DNA of 64,000 nt from Corynebacterium sp. 74A (lineage in GTDB: Bacteria; Actinomycetota; Actinomycetes; Mycobacteriales; Mycobacteriaceae): the NCBI RefSeq assembly GCF_008930665.1, contig NZ_PQMG01000002.1, positions 62,001 to 126,000 of the forward strand, given 5' to 3'. Below the pieces are notes generated by a model, which ran no database searches, was not told where the DNA came from, and saw nothing but the letters and a program-made list of their open reading frames with translations. Positions 54,360-61,404 of this stretch are shown piece by piece (position 1 is the stretch's first letter; the number at the start of each line of letters is the position of its first letter). The translations under genes and the position numbers were made by a program.

Positions 54360-54839
54360 ACCTTTTGCACTCTCTTCACTGGGGAAATGTGTGACTCACT
54401 GCGTTGGCGGCTCCACAGTTCGCGGCGCGCACCGCGCCACGACACTGATACGTAAAGCGCGTCTATTCTAGCACGCCAGCAGCGCCACCTGCGGTGCCCG
54501 CCTAGCTGGTCTGGGCCCCTCCGCTCCCCTAGCGCCTCCTGCATCACACCGCACCGGCGGGTGCAGCTCGACAGCCGCGGGCACGCGCCCGCAGCACAGC
54601 CGCTAAAGAGTGCCCAGTTCAGCTCGCACGATCACCGCGGGAACAGCCCGCTTTTCCTCCCGCAGCGGCGGTCGTCGCGAGGCAGACACACGTGGGATAG
54701 TGTGCCCTAAGCAGGCGGTAATACCCGTCTCAGTCTCGCCCCCGTACGGGGAAGAAACTGTGTGAATAACCTTAGAATTAGCTAGAGTGACTGTTAATAA
54801 TCTAGATCCATGCGAAGCCTTAGATGGAGGGCATTGAAC
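54360..54839. other. Divergent promoter region between carD and a lipoprotein gene
   Basis: About 480 bases without a supported gene. A TAGAAT motif (minus strand, near 54465-54475) may be the carD -10 element, which would leave a leader of about 100 bases. The right side (54760-54810) is AT-rich and carries the promoter of the lipoprotein gene. Confidence 0.45.
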
Positions 54840-55394
54840 GTGAAGAATCCACTGAACTCGGCAGCCCGTCGCGCCGGACTGGCTGCGGTGGCCGGCCTCT
54901 CGGCCCTTGCACTCGCCGCCTGCGGTGCCGGACAGGTCTCCCAGACCTCTGATCAGGTTGCCGCTGTGGACGGTGCCTCCGCTGGCACCGAGGATGGCCT
55001 CATGGCTGTGCGGGATGTCCACGTGATTGTGGAGGACGACGCCACCACCGGCCTAAAGTTCACTGCGATCAACCAGGATCCGAGTGGCACCTCGCATACC
55101 CTTAAGTCCGTCGAGGTGGAAGGCAATGAGGTGCAGCTCTCCGCTAATCCCTCGCTGGGTCAGAACTGCTCTCTCGTGGCCGATACCGCGCAGAATATTA
55201 AGGCCCTGAAGAAGCCGGGCAAGGACGATGCCTGCATCACCTACGCCACTTCCACCGTGAATAACCCGGGCTTCCCCGCCGGCGGCAACGTGAACGTCAC
55301 CTTCACCTTCAATGACGCCACGATCGACATGATCGCCACCGTCACTGGCAACCAGCAGGAGACCTTCATGAGCGAACGCGAAGTGGAGAACTAA
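54840..55394 (+). CDS. Conserved lipoprotein upstream of radA
   Basis: A 184-residue lipoprotein with the lipobox LAAC (about residue 28). The mature part is a beta-rich domain with two Cys (QNCSLVAD, KDDACITYA) that could form a disulfide, and LMAVRDVHVIVEDDATTGLK at the start, a pattern seen in small copper- or envelope-associated lipoproteins. I cannot assign a function. GTG at 54840 is chosen because GGAGG lies 10 bases upstream; an ATG 30 bases earlier is possible. A similar secreted protein precedes radA in other corynebacteria. Confidence 0.7.
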   Translation: MKNPLNSAARRAGLAAVAGLSALALAACGAGQVSQTSDQVAAVDGASAGTEDGLMAVRDVHVIVEDDATTGLKFTAINQDPSGTSHTLKSVEVEGNEVQLSANPSLGQNCSLVADTAQNIKALKKPGKDDACITYATSTVNNPGFPAGGNVNVTFTFNDATIDMIATVTGNQQETFMSEREVEN

Positions 55395-55562
55395 ACCACC
55401 ACGGCGCGTACCCTATCCGGTATCCTCAACACTTCCTCCAAGAGTTGATGATGCCGGATTTTTGCATTCTGGCGTGCCCGCCGTAGCAGCGCTGCCCGCG
55501 TGCCCCGCTGCTCCGCCTGTCCCTCTCTTGCCCACTTCCCATGTCTAGAAAGGCTCTGCTGC

Positions 55563-56981
55563 ATGGCCCGCAAACCCAAAACAGCATTCGTCTGCTCCGA
55601 GTGCGGCCACTCGAGCCCGAAGTGGCTGGGACGCTGCCCCAGCTGCGGCGAGTGGGGCACGCTGACAGAGCAGGCCGCCCCGGCCCAGCACGCCACGGGG
55701 CGTGGCGGCGCGGCAGCGTCTCGTTCTACCCAGGGGCTCACTCCCACCACGGCGGCGGCATCGATCACCAGCATCGACCCCACCTCCTCGCTGGCTATGA
55801 CCACCGGCATCTCCGAACTGGATCGCGTGCTGGGAGCGGGCATTGTGCCCGGATCCGTGGTTCTGATGGCCGGCGAGCCGGGCGTGGGAAAGTCCACCTT
55901 GCTGCTGGAAGTCGCTGCCCGCTGGGCCGCCCAGCGTGAGGGGGAGAACACCCGCACCGCCCTCTATGTCACCGCCGAGGAATCAGCGGGGCAGGTCCGC
56001 ATGCGCGCCGAGCGCACCGGCGGGCTGCGGGAGAGCCTCTACCTTGCGGCCGAGTCGGATCTAGACACCATTTTTGGCCACATCACGCAGCTCCAGCCCT
56101 CGCTGGTGATCGTGGACTCGGTACAGACTGTCACCGCCGCCGATATCGATGGCGTGCAGGGCGGTGTGGCCCAGTCGCGCGCGGTCACCGCCGCCCTGAC
56201 CAGCATGGCCAAGGCCTCCGGTATCCCCGTACTACTGGTGGGGCATGTGACCAAGGACGGCACTGTTGCCGGCCCACGGGTACTCGAACACCTGGTGGAT
56301 GTGGTGCTCAACTTCGAGGGCGATAAACACTCCTCGCTGCGCATGCTGCGCGGGATGAAGAACCGTTTCGGCGCCACGGATGAGGTGGGCTGCTTCGAAC
56401 AAACCTCCTCCGGAATCAAGGAGGTCAAGGACCCCAGTGGGCTCTTCCTTTCCCACATGGGCACCACCCCCGATGGCTCGGCGGTGACGGTCACCATGGA
56501 TGGGGTGCGCCCGATACTCGCCGAGGTACAGGCCCTCCTAGTAGACACACAATCGAAGAATCCGCGGCGCGCCGTCACGGGCCTCGACGCCACCCGCGTG
56601 CCGATGATCCTGGCGGTGCTGGCCGCCCGCGCCCAGAAGCGCTCGGACGATAAAGAGGTGTATGTCGCCACGGTCGGGGGCATGCGGGTCAGTGAACCCG
56701 CGGCGGATCTCGCGGTGGCGCTGGCCACGGTGAGCGCGATGAATCGTCGCCCGCTGCCCTCCCGCACCGTGGTGCTTGGCGAGGTCGGCTTGGCCGGGGA
56801 AATTCGGCGAGTCCCGGACGCCGATAAGCGCCTCGTGGAGGCCAGCCGACTCGGCTATACCCGCGCCCTGATTCCCGCGGGGAATCTGCCCGCCGGCGCA
56901 CCGAAGGGCGCCCGATCGATGGATATTAGAGAAGTAGCCACGATCCAAGATGCGATCGTGGCTCTCGATTCTCGGCGCTAG
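55563..56981 (+). CDS. radA: DNA repair protein RadA (Sms)
   Basis: A 472-residue ATPase that promotes branch migration in recombination. It has an N-terminal four-Cys zinc finger (CSECGHSSPKWLGRCPSCGEW), a RecA-like core with Walker A GEPGVGKST (about 102-110) and the RadA-specific KNRFGA motif, and a C-terminal Lon-protease-like domain (VGGMRVSEPAADLAVALATV, with no protease activity expected). ATG 55563 begins MARKPKTAFV and has AGAAAGG upstream; a longer frame lacks family match. Confidence 0.95.
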   Translation: MARKPKTAFVCSECGHSSPKWLGRCPSCGEWGTLTEQAAPAQHATGRGGAAASRSTQGLTPTTAAASITSIDPTSSLAMTTGISELDRVLGAGIVPGSVVLMAGEPGVGKSTLLLEVAARWAAQREGENTRTALYVTAEESAGQVRMRAERTGGLRESLYLAAESDLDTIFGHITQLQPSLVIVDSVQTVTAADIDGVQGGVAQSRAVTAALTSMAKASGIPVLLVGHVTKDGTVAGPRVLEHLVDVVLNFEGDKHSSLRMLRGMKNRFGATDEVGCFEQTSSGIKEVKDPSGLFLSHMGTTPDGSAVTVTMDGVRPILAEVQALLVDTQSKNPRRAVTGLDATRVPMILAVLAARAQKRSDDKEVYVATVGGMRVSEPAADLAVALATVSAMNRRPLPSRTVVLGEVGLAGEIRRVPDADKRLVEASRLGYTRALIPAGNLPAGAPKGARSMDIREVATIQDAIVALDSRR

Positions 56982-56984
56982 CAG

Positions 56985-57650
56985 CTATTTCAGGTTGAAG
57001 GTCACAGCCTCGGAGGCATTATCGCCGATGACGGTGTGCAGGAAGTAGGCGCCGCTGGGCACCCGCTGCCGGTTATCGCATTGCCCCGGTGCCGAGGTGG
57101 TCTTGGACCACTGCGCCTCATAGTTGGTCTCGGTCCCTGCCTCGAAGACCTTATCGGAATCATCCTCCGGCGGGTTGCAGTCTGTGTCCGCCCACACCCG
57201 CTCGCTGGTGTCGAGGTTGTACACCTCATAGCGCAGCTGCTCCTTGCTCAGGTCAATGGTGCAGTCCGCCTTGGTGGGATTATTGACGATCATGTAGAAG
57301 GTCGGAGTCTGGTTCGGTTCGAACTCCGATTGCCTCATCTCCGCCCGGATCTCTAGATCCTCCAAGCGGCAGCTGGGCTTCGGCTCTTCCTTCGCGGAGG
57401 TTTCGACGCTTGTCGACGCCTCCTCCGAGTCAGCTTCGCCCTCGTCCGTGTTCGTCTCCTCATTACTAGCAGAGGTGGCGGTGGTCTGTGCAGCGTTATC
57501 CGGTTCGGTGGAATTATCGTCCCCGCCGGCCAGCGCGCTGATGATCCACACAAGCAGGCCAATGACGACAACCAAGATCACCACGGCCGCAACGCGGCGG
57601 CGCATGTAGATCTCATCGGGCAGTCTCTTCTGCGGTCTGGGAGTGTTCAC
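56985..57650 (-). CDS. Membrane-anchored protein of unknown function (extracellular domain)
   Basis: A 221-residue protein: short basic cytoplasmic part, one membrane helix (about residues 18-41, VAAVVILVVVIGLLVWIISA), a Ser/Thr/Glu-rich linker (45-90) and a C-terminal extracellular domain with four Cys (two likely disulfides). The domain, with TFYMIVNNPTKADCTIDL and SGAYFLHTVIGD, has an immunoglobulin-like beta-strand pattern. A copy of the recurring word in the linker (57408-57420) encodes ASTS. It is convergent with radA, only three bases between stops, and sits beside carbonic anhydrase. I do not recognise a family. Confidence 0.65.
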   Translation of the reverse strand: MNTPRPQKRLPDEIYMRRRVAAVVILVVVIGLLVWIISALAGGDDNSTEPDNAAQTTATSASNEETNTDEGEADSEEASTSVETSAKEEPKPSCRLEDLEIRAEMRQSEFEPNQTPTFYMIVNNPTKADCTIDLSKEQLRYEVYNLDTSERVWADTDCNPPEDDSDKVFEAGTETNYEAQWSKTTSAPGQCDNRQRVPSGAYFLHTVIGDNASEAVTFNLK

Positions 57651-57749
57651 GCCCTCTAGCTTAACTGCACTCCCTGCGAGACAGCCGGCAACGACACCGG
57701 CGTGTCTGCCTCATTCTTACAGCTCAGCGCCCGAATCCTTGGCCGGAGC

Positions 57750-58388
57750 CTACTCCACGCCGAAGGCGATGAGCTTCTCCACCACACCGTCGTCGAGGCG
57801 GTAGCGCGCGCTGACGACACCGAGCGAGCCGGCGTCGACAAGCTCCTGAATGATGGGGATACGGTGAATGACCGACTTCAACGTTTGGAGGGCGTGCTCA
57901 CGCTCGTAGTCATCGGTGCTGTCACCGCCCTTGCGGCGGGCCTCGATGACAGAGGGGGCCACCTGCTGCACCAGCTCGCGTTGGAAACGCTCCGGGATGG
58001 GGCCCTCGTCGAGCGCGCCGACGGTGGCAGCAACCGCACCGCAGTATTGGTGGCCGAGTACCACCAAGAGCGGCACGCCGAGGCCCTCCACCGCGAATTC
58101 CAAGGAGGCCAGCACGGCGTTGTCCACGGTTTCTCCGGCGGTGCGGATCACGAAAACATCGCCGAGACCCTGATCGAAGATGGTCTCAATGGGTGCACGC
58201 GAATCCGAGCAGGCCAATACGCACACGCTCGGCGCCTGCCCCTCACGCAATTCTTCGCGACGCTGCGAGCACTGGCGAGGATACGCGGGACTCATCTCCC
58301 GCCATCGCCTATTGCCCTCCTGCAACACATCCCAGGCTTCCTGCGGAGTGAGCGTCTTGTAGTTTTCAGCTTTACCCATACGTGTCAT
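57750..58388 (-). CDS. bca: Beta-class carbonic anhydrase
   Basis: A 212-residue zinc enzyme that interconverts CO2 and bicarbonate, supplying bicarbonate to the carboxylases of central metabolism. The zinc ligands are the Cys of ACSDSRAP, and His and Cys of GHQYCGAV; the Asp-Arg dyad is in SDSR. Start ATG 58388 follows GGAGTGGAAG; a second ATG three codons later (58379) is possible. In C. glutamicum a carbonic anhydrase gene lies between radA and mutY as well. A recurring-word copy (57831-57843) encodes ELVDA. Confidence 0.92.
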   Translation of the reverse strand: MTRMGKAENYKTLTPQEAWDVLQEGNRRWREMSPAYPRQCSQRREELREGQAPSVCVLACSDSRAPIETIFDQGLGDVFVIRTAGETVDNAVLASLEFAVEGLGVPLLVVLGHQYCGAVAATVGALDEGPIPERFQRELVQQVAPSVIEARRKGGDSTDDYEREHALQTLKSVIHRIPIIQELVDAGSLGVVSARYRLDDGVVEKLIAFGVE

Positions 58389-58460
58389 TCTTCCACTCCG
58401 GCAGGACATCATGGGTGCTTATTACTCCCCATATCCCCCCGACTAGGCTAATAAACCCTG

Positions 58461-59351
58461 ATGTTTAACTCGGCCGCACTTCTGACATGGTTCACCGCCC
58501 ACCGCCGCCCATTGCTGTGGCGCGCGCCCAGCACCAGCGCCTGGGGCGTGCTCGTCTCCGAGGTCATGAGCCAGCAGACCCCGGTGGCGCGGGTCGAACC
58601 GCAGTGGGAGGCGTGGATGCGGCGCTGGCCCACCCCGCAGGATGTGGCGCAGGCCTCCACCGCAGACATCCTCACCGCCTGGGATCGGCTGGGCTATCCG
58701 CGCCGGGCGCTGCGGCTCAAGGAATGCGCCCAGGCCATCACCGACCGCCACCACGGCGAGGTTCCCGCCGATCTTGCAGCGCTGCTGGATCTGCCCGGTA
58801 TCGGCGACTACACCGCTCGGGCGGTCCTTGCTTTTCATTATCGACGCCGCGTTCCGGTGGTTGATACCAATGTTCGGCGCGTCATCTCCCGGGCAGTGCA
58901 CGGCCGCTATCTGCCCCGACCTGCCCGCAAGAAGGACCTAGCCGATGTGGAGGCGCTGCTGCCCGCCGGCACCGATGCCGCAGCAGAGGAGCGCGCCGCG
59001 GAGCTGTCCACCGCCATCATGGAGCTCGGCGCACTGGTCTGTACCGCCTCCTCGCCGCGCTGCGCGGAATGCCCCTTGCTGAACAGCTGTCGCTGGCAGC
59101 TCGCGGGCTGCCCGGAGCCCAGCGCGGCGGAACTAGAGGCCAGCAAGAAGCGAGTGCAGAAATTCCAGGGCACCGATCGCCAAGTGCGGGGAAAGATTAT
59201 GGCCTTAGCCCGCGCCCACAAACAGGTAGAGCGGGCAGAGATCGATGCGGTGTGGGAGGACAAGGCACAGCTAGCGCGGGCACTATTTTCGCTGCTCGAT
59301 GACGGTTTACTCGAAGCGGTAGCCGACGATCGTTTCGCCCTGCCGCGCTAA
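58461..59351 (+). CDS. mutY: A/G-specific adenine glycosylase
   Basis: A 296-residue base-excision repair enzyme that removes adenine mispaired with 8-oxoguanine. Catalytic Glu34 is in SEVMSQQTPV, the helix-hairpin-helix is LPGIGDYTA (111-119), catalytic Asp135 is in VVDTNVRRV, and the [4Fe-4S] ligands are in CTASSPRCAECPLLNSC. The C-terminal Nudix-like 8-oxoG-reading domain of E. coli MutY (350 residues) is replaced by a short winged segment, as is usual in actinobacteria. The gene is divergent from carbonic anhydrase. A copy of TTATCGACGCC lies at 58838-58848. Confidence 0.93.
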   Translation: MFNSAALLTWFTAHRRPLLWRAPSTSAWGVLVSEVMSQQTPVARVEPQWEAWMRRWPTPQDVAQASTADILTAWDRLGYPRRALRLKECAQAITDRHHGEVPADLAALLDLPGIGDYTARAVLAFHYRRRVPVVDTNVRRVISRAVHGRYLPRPARKKDLADVEALLPAGTDAAAEERAAELSTAIMELGALVCTASSPRCAECPLLNSCRWQLAGCPEPSAAELEASKKRVQKFQGTDRQVRGKIMALARAHKQVERAEIDAVWEDKAQLARALFSLLDDGLLEAVADDRFALPR

Positions 59352-59391
59352 GAACACGGCGCGGGAGAGCAACCAGCAGATGACCTTGGCT

Positions 59392-59410
59392 ACAGGGTAG
59401 GCTTACTTTA
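59392..59410. promoter_or_regulatory. DtxR-like box upstream of the haem/iron importer
   Basis: ACAGGGTAGGCTTACTTTA matches 13 of 19 positions of the DtxR consensus with the TAGGCT core. It ends 28 bases before the permease ATG, overlapping the likely promoter (AT-rich 59405-59420), so repression by iron is expected. Confidence 0.55.
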
Positions 59411-59438
59411 TTATTTTGTCTGCGTACTAAGGGAGCCC

Positions 59439-60512
59439 ATGACTACCCTCGCCACTCGACGTCGCCGCGCCGACGCCGCCCAGCGCCCGCGCGGCCAGCG
59501 CTATCGCACCCTCTGGATCGCCGCGCTCATCGGCGCCTGCCTGCTCAGCATAATCGCCAATATCGCCCTGGGGCAGTACGGCATAGCCCCACAGCGCACC
59601 ATCGAATCCTTATTTGCTGGGCCCTATGGCGACACTGGGGTGGATGCCACCCATTCCGTGATCTGGAATGTGCGCATGCCCCGCGTTGTTTTAGGGCTGC
59701 TCGTTGGTGCCGCCTTGGGCGTAGCGGGGGCGCTGCTGCAAGGATTATTGGGCAATCCCCTGGCAGAACCCGGCGTGATCGGCGTGACCAGTGGCTGCGC
59801 CGTGGGCGCGGCCGTGGCCATCGTGTTCAACCTCGTATTTGTCTCCACCGCGACGGTGCCCGTGCTGGCGTTTATCTCCGGTATCGCCACCGCGGCCTTG
59901 GTGTATCTGCTCTCCTCCATCCGCGGCAGCGTCAAAGTGGTGACTCTGATCCTCACCGGCATCGCCGTCAATGCCGTCGCTGGGGCCGCCATTAGCTTCT
60001 TGGTGTTTTTGGCGCCCACCACCTCCCGCGAGCAGATCATCTTCTGGCAGATGGGCTCGCTCAACGGCGCCCAATGGCCACACGTGGTGACAGTCCTTAT
60101 TCCCATCGCCGTCTGCATTGCTCTTGCTATTCGCATCTCCCCCTCGCTGGACTTATTGGCGCTCGGCGAACGCGCCGCCGCCCATGCCGGGGCAAATATG
60201 AAGGTGCTGCGCCCAGGAGTGATCGCCCTATCCACTGCGCTGTGCGCCGCAGCGGTGAGCTTCGCCGGCATCATCTCCTTCGTCGGGCTGATCGTGCCGC
60301 ATATTCTGCGCCAAGGTATCGGCCCCTCGAATCGCTGGCTGGTGCCGCTTTCTGCGATCGGCGGCGCCACCCTCGTCACCGGCGCGGATCTGGTGGCCAG
60401 AATCCTCATCCCCTATTCCGAATTACCCATCGGCATCTTCACCGCCCTCGTGGGCGGGCCGATGTTCTTCGTGCTGCTGCGCCGCAACTTGCTCAAGCGC
60501 GGCCAGCTCTAA
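59439..60512 (+). CDS. hmuU: Haem/iron ABC importer permease (HmuU-like, FecCD family)
   Basis: A 357-residue permease with about 10 membrane helices. Family marks are RMPRVVLGLLVGAALGVAGA, QGLLGNPLAEPGVIGVTSGC and SFAGIISFVGLIVPHILRQ. It has an Arg-rich cytoplasmic N-terminus. The ATG follows AAGGGAG. The haem assignment rests on the HtaA-domain protein encoded convergently downstream and on the ATPase type; a siderophore importer is the alternative. No binding-protein gene (HmuT) is next to it; it may lie beyond the window or be shared. Confidence 0.78.
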   Translation: MTTLATRRRRADAAQRPRGQRYRTLWIAALIGACLLSIIANIALGQYGIAPQRTIESLFAGPYGDTGVDATHSVIWNVRMPRVVLGLLVGAALGVAGALLQGLLGNPLAEPGVIGVTSGCAVGAAVAIVFNLVFVSTATVPVLAFISGIATAALVYLLSSIRGSVKVVTLILTGIAVNAVAGAAISFLVFLAPTTSREQIIFWQMGSLNGAQWPHVVTVLIPIAVCIALAIRISPSLDLLALGERAAAHAGANMKVLRPGVIALSTALCAAAVSFAGIISFVGLIVPHILRQGIGPSNRWLVPLSAIGGATLVTGADLVARILIPYSELPIGIFTALVGGPMFFVLLRRNLLKRGQL

Positions 60513-60558
60513 ACCCACCACCCCTGTTTGTATGAGGACACACCGAGTCGAGTACCCC

Positions 60559-61329
60559 ATGAGCACTCCCCTGCTATCAGCGAAGAATCTGAACGTGAGC
60601 ATCACCGTGGATAACACGGAACGCGACCTGCTCAGCGATATCTCCATCGACCTTCAGCCCAGTGAGGTGCTCGGGCTGATCGGCCCCAATGGCGCCGGCA
60701 AATCCACCCTCCTCGCCGCACTCTCCGGCGACTACACCCCCAACTCCGGTGAGGTGCAGCTCGCCGGGCGCAGCTACGCCGAAACCTCACCGCGGGAAGC
60801 CGGACAGCTGCGTTCGGTGATGCTGCAAGACACCTCGGTGGCCTTTTCCTTCACCGTCGAGGACGTGGTGGCCATGGGCCGCACCCCATGGAAGCCCGAT
60901 CCGGACCGCGACGCGGAGATTGTGCAGGAGGCCCTCGAACTGCTCGATCTCACCGAGTTCGCCCACCGCGAAGTCTCCACGCTTTCTGGCGGTGAGCGCG
61001 CCCGGGCCGCCTTGGCACGCGTGATTGCACAGCAATCGCAGGCGATGCTTCTCGACGAACCGATCGCTGCCATGGACATCGGCTGGGCCGAGGCCACCAT
61101 GCACACCATTCGTCGCGTCGCCCAGACCGGCCGCGGGGTGCTCATCATCGTCCACGATCTCGCCACCGCTGCTCGGCACTGCGATCGCCTCGTGCTGCTG
61201 CAACACGGCCGCGTGGTGGTCTCTGGCACCCCACGCGAGGTGTGCACCCCCGAGATTCTCAGCTCTGTCTACGGCTGGGACATCGACGTCACCTGGGAGG
61301 GCGATCACCCGTGGATTCGTCCGCGCTAA
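60559..61329 (+). CDS. hmuV: Haem/iron ABC importer ATP-binding protein (HmuV-like)
   Basis: A 256-residue ATPase. Walker A is GPNGAGKS, the Q-loop is VMLQDTSVAF, the signature is LSGGERARAALARV (LSGGE, typical of HmuV), Walker B is AMLLDEPIAAMD and the switch His is in IIVHDLATAAR. It powers the permease encoded 46 bases upstream. ATG 60559 is preferred by alignment; an ATG at 60532 would add nine residues and cannot be excluded. A terminator follows between this gene and the convergent surface protein gene. Confidence 0.8.
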   Translation: MSTPLLSAKNLNVSITVDNTERDLLSDISIDLQPSEVLGLIGPNGAGKSTLLAALSGDYTPNSGEVQLAGRSYAETSPREAGQLRSVMLQDTSVAFSFTVEDVVAMGRTPWKPDPDRDAEIVQEALELLDLTEFAHREVSTLSGGERARAALARVIAQQSQAMLLDEPIAAMDIGWAEATMHTIRRVAQTGRGVLIIVHDLATAARHCDRLVLLQHGRVVVSGTPREVCTPEILSSVYGWDIDVTWEGDHPWIRPR

Positions 61330-61351
61330 AGCGGCGAAGGCGAGAATAGAA

Positions 61352-61379
61352 AAACAGCGGTGAATGCTCACCGCTGTTT
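61352..61379. terminator. Bidirectional terminator between hmuV and the HtaA-domain gene
   Basis: AAACAGCGGTGA (61352-61363) and TCACCGCTGTTT (61368-61379) form a perfect 12-bp stem with a 4-base loop. It is flanked by A-rich and T-rich runs, so it works in both directions. Confidence 0.85.
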
Positions 61380-61404
61380 CTCTTTAGGTATCGAGGCTGC
61401 GTAT

